Below are positions 1 to 8,258 of a DNA stretch of 64,000 bases, in pieces. The stretch's first letter is position 1, and each line of letters opens with the position of its first letter. The translations under genes and the position numbers were made by a program. The notes under the pieces were generated by a model. That model did no database searches, had not been told where the DNA came from, and was given only the letters and a program-made list of their open reading frames with translations. The stretch spans positions 1 to 64,000 of the IMG/VR virus record IMGVR_UViG_3300009705_000015, one strand, 5' to 3'. The DNA comes from a virus.

Positions 1-5
1 AAGAA

Positions 6-1409
6 GTGAGCCGCCAACGATTCAATGACTTGAAAAAGAAAATGGATGAACTTGCAGAAGAATCCAAAGAGGCTCAAAAGAAGGCTTCTAAAGCCAACGA
101 AGACGAAGAGGGTGATGATTCAACCTCTGATGCAAACGATGGCTCTGAAAGCGACGAGAACGGTGAAGAATCTGAAGGCAACGGCGACGGTGCTGACGGT
201 GATGGTGAAGAAGGCGACGAAGACGCTGGAGATTCCGATTCATCTGGAGATGCAGATGGCGAAGGAGAAGGCGAAGGCGAAGGTCAAGGCGAATCCGGTG
301 AAGGAGATTCCGATTCAGATTCCGATGGAGAAGCATCCCACGCATTCAACGAAGGCGAAGGCGAAGACGAACCATGCAATGACGGCGAATCCGATGAGAT
401 GGGGTCTGGCGGAGATAGAGGCTGGAATCAAACTGAAATGGATGAACTGTGGGCTGACACCCAAGCCGCAATGGATGATGAATACCAAGACGCTCTCGAT
501 TTGAAGAATGGATTCGACAGTGATGTTGACAACAGCAAAGACAAGGCCGATATCATTTCACCCGTTGAATCCTCCAATGATGGCAGTGGCCATGATTGCC
601 GAATCACCCACACCACTGAATCATTCGTTGAGCGTGGCGCTGTCGATATTGAAGAACTCGCAGAATCATTCCACGCTGTAATAGGCCAGAACAAGTCTGC
701 AATCACCACTATGGTCAACGAACTCAAGCGCACCCTCAAGGGCGACAACAGCAAGCACGAGCGTGGTCTAAAGCGTGGAATGCTTGATGGTCGCAAATTA
801 GCATACCACCAAACCAATTCACGCCTCTTTATGAAAAAGAATGAACCAAAGAAGGCCGTAGCAAATGTGATTATCCTCGTGGATTCATCTGGTTCAATGG
901 GTGGCTCTCGATGTGAAAACGCTGCTCAAACTGCCTGTGTCTTTGCAGAAGTATTTGACAAATTGAACTTTGGTTGCGAGATTGTTGACTTCGCTTCAAG
1001 TGGCAATTCCACAGCAATGAGAATCCGCAAACAAATGAATGCACCTCTTAACCAAATCACCAAAGCCGCTATCCGCCAACCAACCGCAGGTGGCTCAAAC
1101 GCTGATGGATATGCAGTTCAATGGTGCTTGAATCGCCTTGAGCCTATGTCTGGCAACCGTATGTTATTCGTTATCTCTGACGGACAACCAGCGGGTCCTT
1201 GTCCACCAACCATGAACTGTGATGAACACTTAATCCATGTCGTGAGCAACGCCAACAAAGACATTGGATTGTTCTCCGTTGGAATTGACGGAATGGACAC
1301 CAGCGCATATTATCCAAACGCTGTCCGTGTCAACAATAGCAAGAACTTAATCCGTGAATCAATGCCGGTTATCCGTAAAATGGTTCGCACCATCAAGAAC
1401 AAAGCATGA
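6..1409 (+). CDS. CobT-like VWA-domain protein, 5' end probably outside the window
   Basis: The frame is open to the left edge, so the GTG at 6 may not be the true start. Residues 1-150 are low-complexity and very acidic (D, E, G, S). Residues 280-465 form a von Willebrand A domain with a complete metal-binding MIDAS site: DSSGSMG near 292, a conserved T near 360 and VISDGQP near 389. An acidic linker followed by a C-terminal VWA domain is the layout of cobaltochelatase subunit CobT. Phage CobT-like proteins usually pair with a CobS/MoxR-type AAA+ ATPase, which would lie left of this window. No other cobalamin gene is visible, so a role in remodelling protein complexes is more likely than vitamin synthesis (inference). 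The next gene starts 9 bases downstream. Confidence 0.8.
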   Translation: MSRQRFNDLKKKMDELAEESKEAQKKASKANEDEEGDDSTSDANDGSESDENGEESEGNGDGADGDGEEGDEDAGDSDSSGDADGEGEGEGEGQGESGEGDSDSDSDGEASHAFNEGEGEDEPCNDGESDEMGSGGDRGWNQTEMDELWADTQAAMDDEYQDALDLKNGFDSDVDNSKDKADIISPVESSNDGSGHDCRITHTTESFVERGAVDIEELAESFHAVIGQNKSAITTMVNELKRTLKGDNSKHERGLKRGMLDGRKLAYHQTNSRLFMKKNEPKKAVANVIILVDSSGSMGGSRCENAAQTACVFAEVFDKLNFGCEIVDFASSGNSTAMRIRKQMNAPLNQITKAAIRQPTAGGSNADGYAVQWCLNRLEPMSGNRMLFVISDGQPAGPCPPTMNCDEHLIHVVSNANKDIGLFSVGIDGMDTSAYYPNAVRVNNSKNLIRESMPVIRKMVRTIKNKA

Positions 1410-1418
1410 GGGATTCCA

Positions 1419-2873
1419 ATGAGTCCGGCCTATCCATCATACCAAGCCACTTATGGTGGCCATACGGTGCATTCAATGACCGATACCATAGAGGCTGCTC
1501 TCAATCACTTTGGCCATCATACACAGGATGGTCTCATCTCGCATCAATCTCGCAGCGCCCAAAAAAGTGGCCAGCCTGATACGTTCAGGAGGTTGCTGAA
1601 TCAAGAATATCCAGCCACCGAATACAACAAATATACCATAAGAATGAACCTTGCTGATAGGTTAAATCTCAAGCAAAAGTATTGGGCGATTGAGAACACC
1701 CCTGCCAATCATTCCGATATCGCCATGCGACTCGATGTCGATGTTGACATTGCCAATGAATCATATGGCCGTTCAATTGAAATCGAATCCAATCTGTCTC
1801 ATATGGATATTTTCCGATTGGCACATCGCTCTAATCCACATATCGGAATCATGGGTATGATGAGCAAACAAGCGCATCGTGATTTGGTTGATGAAGCCAA
1901 TGTTCTTGGTGTGGAATCAGAACTCCAGCACCAGATTGGTAATACCATGCCTCTCATCTGGAAACAAATAGCCGATAGAATCGCTTTGGAATGGGGCGAG
2001 AATATGGTCGCTGGATATACCATTCTTCAAGTTCTTAAGACCGAGATTAACCAACCACCCGTATCGGCACATAGCCACATTAGTGAGCATCCCGATAGTA
2101 ATGCGTTAAACACCGCCTATTGCCGTTTGTTTCAACCGGATGGTGCATCACACCCATTGCTCTCCCAATACCCCATAATGTGCTACAATGGCATCAGTCC
2201 AGATGTGCATGAGGGTGATATTCTAATCGTGCCAATCAAGAATTGGGTTGGAACAGGATTCATGTTGGATGCAGTTCGTCAATCTGGAACAATCGTTGGA
2301 CCCATAATCATGTCCTGTGCAGAAGAGGATAGCGACTTCGATGTGATTCCACCCGATTGGTGGAGATTCAATCCCGACAATGATTCTGGGATGGATGAGA
2401 TATGTAGTCGTGTTGATGAATATGTTCGCATGACTACTGAACAAGTGGATGAATTGGTGCTTCTCTTGGATGGCGATACTGCAAAGGCAACCTATGGATT
2501 TCAATTGAATGAATCGGTGTTTGTTCATCCAACCAAAAAGGATGCCTTTGACCACAGCATTGCTATGTCGATTCTGGCGAGCGAGGTTGATACGGGTGCG
2601 GTTGTTATCCCTATTGATGAAACCGAGTTCATTCCAGCATGGAAAGACAAGCGAGAATGCAAGACAATCGACACCGCATCTCCAGCATTTGCTCACTATC
2701 ACGATGAACTCCGATGCAAAGCCTGTAATGGTCGTGTGCTGGTGAAAATGTCATTCCCCAATCGACAAGCCAACGCTGCTTGTCCTCATTGTAAAGCCGA
2801 CAAAGCAATCCAATTCCCCCATCTGATATCGGTGTCAACCGAACAATTTAAGACGGTGGGAATACACGAATGA
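1419..2873 (+). CDS. Unknown protein with C-terminal zinc ribbon
   Basis: A 484-residue protein. The only recognisable element is a C-terminal treble-clef or zinc-ribbon pattern: CKAC near residue 434 and CPHC near 455, about 18 residues apart. The rest is mixed alpha/beta with no family I can name. The ATG at 1419 follows the CobT-like gene by 9 bases with a purine-rich GAGGGA before it, so the two are probably co-transcribed and could work together. The N-terminal part has several H and D residues but no clear catalytic motif. A nucleic-acid or protein-binding role is possible from the zinc ribbon only. Confidence 0.75.
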   Translation: MSPAYPSYQATYGGHTVHSMTDTIEAALNHFGHHTQDGLISHQSRSAQKSGQPDTFRRLLNQEYPATEYNKYTIRMNLADRLNLKQKYWAIENTPANHSDIAMRLDVDVDIANESYGRSIEIESNLSHMDIFRLAHRSNPHIGIMGMMSKQAHRDLVDEANVLGVESELQHQIGNTMPLIWKQIADRIALEWGENMVAGYTILQVLKTEINQPPVSAHSHISEHPDSNALNTAYCRLFQPDGASHPLLSQYPIMCYNGISPDVHEGDILIVPIKNWVGTGFMLDAVRQSGTIVGPIIMSCAEEDSDFDVIPPDWWRFNPDNDSGMDEICSRVDEYVRMTTEQVDELVLLLDGDTAKATYGFQLNESVFVHPTKKDAFDHSIAMSILASEVDTGAVVIPIDETEFIPAWKDKRECKTIDTASPAFAHYHDELRCKACNGRVLVKMSFPNRQANAACPHCKADKAIQFPHLISVSTEQFKTVGIHE

Positions 2874-2883
2874 AGTGATACCT

Positions 2884-3363
2884 ATGGCTACTAAAATACC
2901 GAACCCCCTGATGAAATCAATCCTGACTACTTTAGTGAACTCCCAAGCAACGGGTCCATTGACTTCTGCTCAAATCTGCGAACGTGTAAATGCCGACCCA
3001 AATCTCCCAGAGAACTATCAACAGACTCCAAAAAAATTAGCATTTGTCTTGAAACAAGTCGCTCGAATCGTTGATGGCGTTGACTCGATAGTGATGAGTC
3101 GCAACGGCACGAGCCATCATGGCAATGCCAGATTCCGTGTTGGATTCCAAACCGATATGACTTTGGATGAAGCCGAGCAAGCAGCAGGTGTTATCAAAAA
3201 ACCAAAGGCAAATCTCAAACAAATCACCGTCAATCTCCCAGCAGATTGCGTTGACTACATCAAGGCGTGGAGAGAATCTGGCGTGGCCGCAGGTCGAATT
3301 GTTCAGAACCTCATCCGTGCCGATATTGAAGCCAATGGCTTGCCATCTAAGAAGGGCGAATGA
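2884..3363 (+). CDS. Putative DNA-binding protein (winged-helix-like plus RHH-like)
   Basis: A 159-residue protein. The frame also has a GTG at 2875, but the ATG at 2884 (MATKIPNPLMK) gives the more natural N-terminus. Residues 5-75 resemble a winged-helix region (helices around SAQICERV and KLAFVLKQVARIV). Residues 115-155 (KQITVNLPADCVDYIKAW...) resemble a ribbon-helix-helix: a short beta strand followed by two helices. Both readings are by eye. It lies 10 bases after the zinc-ribbon gene and overlaps the next gene by ATGA, so it is inside an operon. A transcription regulator or DNA-organising protein is the simplest inference. Confidence 0.7.
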   Translation: MATKIPNPLMKSILTTLVNSQATGPLTSAQICERVNADPNLPENYQQTPKKLAFVLKQVARIVDGVDSIVMSRNGTSHHGNARFRVGFQTDMTLDEAEQAAGVIKKPKANLKQITVNLPADCVDYIKAWRESGVAAGRIVQNLIRADIEANGLPSKKGE

Positions 3364-3479
3364 GTATGGCTACAAAGAAGCATAAGGCGCATCCAAAGGG
3401 CATCTGGCCGAACATCAAGCAAGACAAACGCAATCCACGAAAGAGTTCAACGACTACTTTGACATTCAAAAAGAAGTGA
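3360..3479 (+). CDS. Small basic protein, 39 aa
   Basis: Starts with an ATG overlapping the TGA of the preceding gene (ATGA), which suggests translational coupling. The product is about one-third K/R with a PKGIWPNIKQDKRNP core and a C-terminal FKKK. No family is recognised; the charge suggests nucleic-acid or capsid association. It is the last gene before a non-coding stretch, so it ends the first operon. Confidence 0.55.
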   Translation: MSMATKKHKAHPKGIWPNIKQDKRNPRKSSTTTLTFKKK

Positions 3480-3569
3480 ATGATTCACTTGATAGTGAAT
3501 CCAAATCTCCTGTTTATTCGTCTGGCGAAAGCCTTCTTCGTTGTCGATTTACGAATCAATTTTCAGACT

Positions 3570-3610
3570 ATTCGCGATTGCGAATAATTAGGCTTATCGA
3601 ACTCAATACC
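3570..3610. promoter_or_regulatory. Intergenic hairpin and degenerate TATTGAACTCAATA palindrome
   Basis: ATTCGC (3570-3575) and GCGAAT (3580-3585) form a 6-bp hairpin with loop GATT. At 3595-3610 lies TATCGAACTCAATACC, a degenerate copy of a palindrome seen in other gaps (11456, 48069, 55652). The gap 3480-3720 holds no convincing gene apart from the promoter at its right end. Confidence 0.35.
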
Positions 3611-3673
3611 ATTTCACGTTCAAACAGAACGTCGATTATTCTCCAGCCTGTCGATTTGTTGAATATCCCAAGA

Positions 3674-3700
3674 CATTGATAAATCGAAGCATTGATAAGG
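3674..3700 (+). promoter_or_regulatory. Two-box promoter for gene 3721
   Basis: Upstream box CATTGATAA at 3674 and TATA element CATTGATAAGG ending at 3700, repeats spaced about 16 bases. GATAAG is followed by 21 bases and then the ATG at 3721, so the transcript should be leaderless. Confidence 0.65.
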
Positions 3701-3720
3701 TGCAACCGTCAGCACCCACC

Positions 3721-4128
3721 ATGTCGAACCACTTTGACAACCGAACCGATGCCCAAAAAAAGACAGCAGCAAAGAAGCACTATCTCGGTGCTTTGTTCCA
3801 TTCTGTCTTTTACGATAACGAACAAAGAGACCGCCCAATCGTTGGTGATACGGTCATGTCCAGCACAGCAAACACATTAGTTCGCAACAAAATGGCTATG
3901 ATTCACACATTCCCAATGCCTGATGGTTCAATCAAAGTATGTCTTGGAATGATGAAATCTGGATGCAAAGTCTATGGTGAAAATGCAAACCTTTGGACTA
4001 TCGTTGATGGCAAGACCACTTCAATCTCTTCATACCCACGATACAAGCACGAGCGAGTATTCATCAATTCAGTTCGTGATGCTTGCTACAAATTGACTAA
4101 TGGAAAGTTCTCCCTAAAGGGTCTTTGA
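3721..4128 (+). CDS. Hypothetical protein, 135 aa
   Basis: The ATG at 3721 (MSNHFDNRTDAQKK) was chosen because it lies 21 bases after a clear TATA element; the frame itself extends further upstream. The protein has no membrane segment or signal peptide. The middle (MAMIHTFPMPDGSIKVCLGM) looks like a small beta-sheet and the end is basic (KLTNGKFSLKGL). No family recognised. It is a single-gene transcription unit next to other short units of the same type, which suggests an early accessory or host-takeover role (inference). Confidence 0.65.
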   Translation: MSNHFDNRTDAQKKTAAKKHYLGALFHSVFYDNEQRDRPIVGDTVMSSTANTLVRNKMAMIHTFPMPDGSIKVCLGMMKSGCKVYGENANLWTIVDGKTTSISSYPRYKHERVFINSVRDACYKLTNGKFSLKGL

Positions 4129-4174
4129 AATCAATCAACCGCCGCCTGAAAAAAGGCGATTTAATGGGTAATTC

Positions 4175-4203
4175 CATTGATATTCCCAAAGCATTGATAA
4201 GGG
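4175..4203 (+). promoter_or_regulatory. Two-box promoter for gene 4223
   Basis: CATTGATATTCCC at 4175 followed 17 bases later by CATTGATAAGGG at 4192. GATAAG ends 21 bases before the ATG at 4223. A weak hairpin (CGCC 4143, GGCG 4155, A-rich loop) just upstream may end the previous transcript. Confidence 0.7.
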
Positions 4204-4222
4204 TGTAGCCCAACGCATAGAT

Positions 4223-4576
4223 ATGAGCGCACAGACAGACTCGACTCGAATTGAGATTCGCACACGAAAAGGTGTCGAGATAATGTTCAATGTTGATAAC
4301 TCAACCGACAAGACCGTCAAGACCGGAGTTATTACTCACCGATTCAATCAAGGCGAAGGCCGAACTCACGCAATCGGATGCGGTGCAATCAACCGAGAAT
4401 CCAGAGGAACCGCAGCAGTCAATGATAGACACCGCAACCATGTTGAAATCCGCATGGTCGGATTCACCATTGAACAATCCGCTGGAATCATCTATTCCGA
4501 CTTCATCAACGAAGGCAGCATGACAATCGCAGAAGCGGTTGCTTGCATGGGTCAATGCAAGTGCGTTAAGGCATGA
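4223..4576 (+). CDS. Hypothetical protein, 117 aa
   Basis: The start is set by the TATA element 21 bases upstream. The N-terminal half (RIEIRTRKGVEIMFNV, GVITHRFNQGEGR) looks beta-rich. The C-terminus carries CMGQCKC after an acidic helix, a possible metal- or disulfide-forming cluster, but only three cysteines are present there. No family recognised. It is followed after 64 bases by another leaderless unit, so it is probably transcribed alone. Confidence 0.65.
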   Translation: MSAQTDSTRIEIRTRKGVEIMFNVDNSTDKTVKTGVITHRFNQGEGRTHAIGCGAINRESRGTAAVNDRHRNHVEIRMVGFTIEQSAGIIYSDFINEGSMTIAEAVACMGQCKCVKA

Positions 4577-4608
4577 GCCACATACCCACCATCGAGGCAT
4601 CCTCGCCC

Positions 4609-4623
4609 TTTGATAAGGGTGGG
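4609..4623 (+). promoter_or_regulatory. TATA-type promoter for gene 4641 (GGGTGGG class)
   Basis: TTTGATAAGGGTGGG at 4609-4623, with GATAAG ending 23 bases before the ATG at 4641. The same 15 bases recur before gene 7887. There is no upstream CATTGATAT box in this copy. Confidence 0.65.
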
Positions 4624-4640
4624 TTGACCCTTGAGGATTT

Positions 4641-4838
4641 ATGACCAAGTTCAGAGTTCGTGTCGATTTAGGAACTCAAGGTTGCGTTGACATAACCAAA
4701 GAAGGGAATGTCGGCGAAGCGTTGAGAGCCGCATATGAAGAATGCAGAAAACGAAAGACAAATCCCATTGCTGTCAATGTTCAGCAAGTGGTGGAGTCTG
4801 ACCCAAAATGGCAAGCCACCAACCCCTCACGCTCGTGA
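4641..4838 (+). CDS. Hypothetical protein, 65 aa
   Basis: Short protein, MTKFRVRVDLGTQGC..., predicted as beta-beta-alpha (EALRAAYEECRKRK is the helix) plus a final strand. No family recognised. The start is fixed by the TATA element 23 bases upstream. Its end overlaps the next gene by about 30 bases in another frame, indicating a shared transcript. Confidence 0.6.
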   Translation: MTKFRVRVDLGTQGCVDITKEGNVGEALRAAYEECRKRKTNPIAVNVQQVVESDPKWQATNPSRS

Positions 4839-5059
4839 GTCTGGCAACAGGTGGCTCGACAGGGCGATTGCATATCATGGAGGGCATAAGCCCCAAGACG
4901 GTCTGTGGGCGAACCACAGACGACTCCATTGTCCATGAGGGCGTGTGGGTCGAAGAGATACTCAACAACGGCGATATGAGCAAAGCAACATCAGTGTGCG
5001 CTCGATGCCGTGCAGCCGTGAATAAGTTAAGGGCTATTGTCAATAACCCCAAGCCTTGA
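4808..5059 (+). CDS. Small Cys-containing phage protein, 83 aa
   Basis: The core TGRLHIMEGISPKTVCGR followed about 30 residues later by CARCRAAV resembles a common phage family of the pattern H...KTLCGR...C.RCL, probably a single zinc site made of one isolated Cys and a CxxC pair (family resemblance by eye). ATG 4808 retains the conserved strand before the Cys; ATG 4877 would cut it. It overlaps the previous gene and precedes the next by 9 bases. Confidence 0.55.
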   Translation: MASHQPLTLVSLATGGSTGRLHIMEGISPKTVCGRTTDDSIVHEGVWVEEILNNGDMSKATSVCARCRAAVNKLRAIVNNPKP

Positions 5060-5068
5060 TGGAGGGTC

Positions 5069-5416
5069 ATGCAAGTGGTCGAGATTGGATTGATGCGCTG
5101 GGTCGTGAGTGGCCGCTTGGGAATGGAACTGTGGGGATTTATTGACGACGACTCCGATTGCAGTTCAAACCCAGATGCGATTGTTCGCATTTCACCCCTT
5201 CATTGGGATTTTACTTTTCCAAATACTCAAGGTTCTGGCCGTGTCCGAATCGGTGCGGGCTGCACATACAATCCTCTCCAGATGATTGAAGCAATGTGGC
5301 AACAAATTATCGAATCCGATAACAAGAATCCAACGCTGGTAATCGACATGGATTTTGACAATTTCACGTTCGACCCAGACAAACCATTTGGTGAACTTGG
5401 GGCGGATTGGGAATGA
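5069..5416 (+). CDS. Hypothetical protein, 115 aa
   Basis: Acidic, aromatic-rich protein (MELWGFIDDDSDCSS..., LVIDMDFDNFTFDPDKPF). No motif recognised. It lies 9 bases after the preceding gene and overlaps the following gene by ATGATG, so it is in one operon from 4641 to 5700. The alternation of short hydrophobic and acidic stretches suggests a small beta-sandwich; no function can be assigned. Confidence 0.6.
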   Translation: MQVVEIGLMRWVVSGRLGMELWGFIDDDSDCSSNPDAIVRISPLHWDFTFPNTQGSGRVRIGAGCTYNPLQMIEAMWQQIIESDNKNPTLVIDMDFDNFTFDPDKPFGELGADWE

Positions 5417-5700
5417 TGGTTTGGGTCCATAAAAACGACGATGGTTCAACAGAACTTGTCGGCTATGACAAGGGAATGAGAATCATTGCTCGGCTCATTG
5501 AGAACGGCGACGATTGGTCAATCACCAGCAAGAATGGAGATACATACTCGATGAAAGGTTCTGCTTGTCCAGACCCAATCGACTTCATATTCAAGTTAAT
5601 CTCACCCGTCAATCCAAATCCTGATGGCGAGGACATTCCCTATCTCCGATTCCAAAACGACTCCACAGGTGAATGCTGGGAGGTATGGGCTGTCAAGTGA
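5413..5700 (+). CDS. Hypothetical protein, 95 aa
   Basis: The ATG at 5413 overlaps the stop of the previous gene; the frame begins slightly upstream with TTG. The product (MMVWVHKNDDGSTELVGYDK...) shares an acidic, W-containing style with its neighbour at 5069 and ends CWEVWAVK. No family recognised. It is the last gene of the operon before the fibre gene. Confidence 0.55.
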   Translation: MMVWVHKNDDGSTELVGYDKGMRIIARLIENGDDWSITSKNGDTYSMKGSACPDPIDFIFKLISPVNPNPDGEDIPYLRFQNDSTGECWEVWAVK

Positions 5701-5778
5701 TGGCCGACCCGATACGCAGGTGGGCTGACGGCTTATCAATGTTTTGGTTCTCAATGTTTTTGGATTTTAGTGATTATT

Positions 5779-7629
5779 ATGGCAACAAGAGATGAATCAA
5801 TCCGTTCATGGATTCGCACGAACTACCCAAACCAATCAATCCGTGCCAACATGAGTTATGGTCAATTGGTCAGAATTGTTCAAGACCTGTCTGGAGGTTT
5901 GCCAGATGTTTTGGGAGAAGTTCCTGACGATATGAAATCGACACGGATATTTGGCTCGATACAACCAACAACAACGGACAGTTCTGGAACGTCAAATCTG
6001 AAAATTGGAACAACATCAACCGGCGCATCTGGCAGCAATGCCGCAGCAACAATCACCGATGGCAAATTGAATCTCACATTGCCGAGAGGAACAACGGGAA
6101 CCACAGGTGCATCTGGGGCATCTGGGGCAACAGGCTCAACCGGCGCTGATGGGTCGCAAGGCATTCAAGGCATTCAAGGCTCTCAAGGAATACAAGGAGA
6201 TGAAGGCTCTCAAGGAACTGCTGGGGCGGCGGGTTCTCAAGGTATTCAAGGTGCTACGGGAACCACAGGTTCTCAAGGTGCTACGGGTCCAGCAGGACTC
6301 CAATGGCGAGGTGCTTGGTCGTCAGCAACCGCATATATCGTATCTGATGTTTCATCCGATTCAGGCCATTCATACGTTTGCATCGTGGCGAATCAATATC
6401 GACAACCTCCCAACGCAACCTATTGGGAATTGCTCGCTGACGCTGGTGCTGCGGGTCCGACAGGTTCAACGGGTCCTCAAGGAGATGTTGGAACAACCGG
6501 CTCTCAAGGTGCGACCGGCTCAACAGGCTCACAGGGTCCTCAAGGAGATGCTGGCTCTCAAGGTATTCAAGGTAATCAAGGAGTTCAAGGCACTGCTGGA
6601 ACCACAGGTTCAACGGGTTCAACGGGGGCGCAGGGTGCAACGGGTTCATCAGGACTTGGAGTTCCTGCTGGTGGTGCAGCACATAAAGCATTGACCAAAA
6701 TTGATGCCACCGATAACAACACCCAATGGGGCGGGGTTATCGAGTTCGCTCAAGCCGATATACCATCTGCACCAGCAACGGGGAATATCCGAATCGGTGC
6801 TGGCAACAACAGCAACACATTCGCCATCAACACCGAACATGGCTACATCAACATGGGAATGCAAAACGGTGGAACATGGGCGCACATGAAAACAAGTGCA
6901 ACATACTTCTATTTTCACAGGTCAATTCAATTGGATGGTGGCGACGGATTGTATGCGTATGATGGCGATTTTTGGGTCAAGACCGACGACAAGAATAACG
7001 CACATCACGAGCGTTTGACAATTCTCGGTGGAGATAGTCTCGTTGCTGGTGAAACACGAATAGGGATTGACAAAACAACCCCAGCAACCGAACTCGATGT
7101 GAATGGAACAATTCGCCAATCTGCGACTACAAATGCAATCGTCTATGCCGATGCAAACGGCGACCTCACCCCATTGACGATTGGTGCTAATCTCACGCTC
7201 ACAGGGAACTCTTTGGCCGCATCTGGTGGTGGTGGTGGAGGAACAAATCTATTGCCACCGACTCTCCAGCCTGTTCCTGATGGTGGATTCATTCCCCAAA
7301 ACCTCAACAAAGTGATTGCTTTGGGTGGCGATGGCAGCCCTATGATAATTGACTTGCCACCAACAACCCCAACACATCAAATTACAATCACGAACACGGC
7401 ATCGACTCCTGTGTTGGTTCAATTGACTCCAGCCTCATTCCCTCCGATTCTGTGGACTAAAATGAATGGCCAAACAGGAATCCCGATGCAAGGAGGGATG
7501 CTGACAGTTCATGCAGGTGTCAGTGTGAATGCCGTCTATACTAATGATGATGGGGGCGGTCAACCCAGATACTACATCGAAACATTCAATGTCAGCGAAG
7601 AAGGTCGAACCATAGATATTGCACCATGA
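5779..7629 (+). CDS. Collagen-like tail fibre or virion surface protein
   Basis: 616 residues. After a 100-residue head (possibly the attachment part), Gly-X-Y triplets such as GSQGIQG and GATGSTG fill about 102-172 and 222-290. Between them is a 45-residue insert with W and Y residues (WRGAWSSATAYIVSDV) resembling a carbohydrate-binding module of the CBM5/12 type. The C-terminal half contains a short pattern typical of fibre shafts (IGIDKTTPATELDVNG), a hexaglycine hinge and a beta-rich tip. Such proteins form trimeric fibres that bind the host surface. ATG 5779 was preferred to the GTG 9 bases upstream. The DNA repeats make this gene prone to length variation. Confidence 0.85.
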   Translation: MATRDESIRSWIRTNYPNQSIRANMSYGQLVRIVQDLSGGLPDVLGEVPDDMKSTRIFGSIQPTTTDSSGTSNLKIGTTSTGASGSNAAATITDGKLNLTLPRGTTGTTGASGASGATGSTGADGSQGIQGIQGSQGIQGDEGSQGTAGAAGSQGIQGATGTTGSQGATGPAGLQWRGAWSSATAYIVSDVSSDSGHSYVCIVANQYRQPPNATYWELLADAGAAGPTGSTGPQGDVGTTGSQGATGSTGSQGPQGDAGSQGIQGNQGVQGTAGTTGSTGSTGAQGATGSSGLGVPAGGAAHKALTKIDATDNNTQWGGVIEFAQADIPSAPATGNIRIGAGNNSNTFAINTEHGYINMGMQNGGTWAHMKTSATYFYFHRSIQLDGGDGLYAYDGDFWVKTDDKNNAHHERLTILGGDSLVAGETRIGIDKTTPATELDVNGTIRQSATTNAIVYADANGDLTPLTIGANLTLTGNSLAASGGGGGGTNLLPPTLQPVPDGGFIPQNLNKVIALGGDGSPMIIDLPPTTPTHQITITNTASTPVLVQLTPASFPPILWTKMNGQTGIPMQGGMLTVHAGVSVNAVYTNDDGGGQPRYYIETFNVSEEGRTIDIAP

Positions 7630-7663
7630 AGCATTTATAGTGGAGTCTCATCAGTGAAACTCC

Positions 7664-7843
7664 ATGACCGAACCATCCAATCCCAAAGGCATATTCAATG
7701 GGAGTCTATGCGACCGTTGCGGGGCTGTAATCAACCAATACAACACGAGGGCTGGTCGTGGCAAAACCGCATCCAAAATACTCTGTGGCAAATGCTATTT
7801 GATAAGCAAGAGAGAACAAAGAATAAGAGATGGAATGCTTTGA
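7664..7843 (+). CDS. Small zinc-ribbon protein, 59 aa
   Basis: A short frame begins ATG at 7664 and ends TGA at 7841. It encodes CDRC near residue 16 and CGKC near 41, a textbook two-CxxC zinc ribbon separated by a basic loop (NTRAGRGKTASK), and a basic C-terminal helix. The longer overlapping frame at 7654 lacks these features and was rejected. It could bind nucleic acid or a host polymerase subunit; no specific family is assigned. It lies between the fibre gene and the next promoter. Confidence 0.6.
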   Translation: MTEPSNPKGIFNGSLCDRCGAVINQYNTRAGRGKTASKILCGKCYLISKREQRIRDGML

Positions 7844-7854
7844 TATTGCGACCC

Positions 7855-7869
7855 TTTGATAAGGGTGGG
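7855..7869 (+). promoter_or_regulatory. TATA-type promoter for gene 7887 (GGGTGGG class)
   Basis: TTTGATAAGGGTGGG, identical to the copy at 4609. GATAAG ends 23 bases before the ATG at 7887. Confidence 0.65.
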
Positions 7870-7886
7870 ATTTGACTCGCTAATCT

Positions 7887-8255
7887 ATGATAACTGACGA
7901 CCCAGCGGAATACGCAATGTGGCAACAGGAACAAATCCGTGATGCTGAAATGGCGGAGGAACACCATCTGGAACAATTGCACGAGGCCACGAACGTAATG
8001 AAGCAAATCCATGAAGTGGTTGACATCAATTGGATTGCCATGAAGCGTGAGCAAAATATGTCAGAGTCGATTATCAATTCCATCAAGGAGAGTCTTAAAA
8101 CACATCGAGACAAGAGCCATGTATTCCATTGCATCATGTCGCCGATTCTCCAAGCATTGAATGAATCTGAATACTTGCTCGAAGCGAGTCGTGATATATT
8201 CGTTGACCCAAACAGTAAAAGTGCTGGTGAGGCTGGGGAGATTAAGGGGGATTGA
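7887..8255 (+). CDS. Helical hypothetical protein, 122 aa
   Basis: Almost entirely alpha-helical and acidic, rich in E, Q, M and H (EEHHLEQLHEATNVMKQIHEV). It is probably a coiled coil. The start lies 23 bases after a TATA element. It is followed after 3 bases by the cytosine methyltransferase, so the two are co-transcribed; it might be a partner or modulator of the enzyme, but nothing in the sequence shows this. Confidence 0.65.
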   Translation: MITDDPAEYAMWQQEQIRDAEMAEEHHLEQLHEATNVMKQIHEVVDINWIAMKREQNMSESIINSIKESLKTHRDKSHVFHCIMSPILQALNESEYLLEASRDIFVDPNSKSAGEAGEIKGD

Positions 8256-8258
8256 AAT

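Noticed and set aside
6107-6694. 195-codon frame inside the collagen-like gene
   Set aside because: It is the +1 translation of the same glycine-rich repeats and has no start signal.
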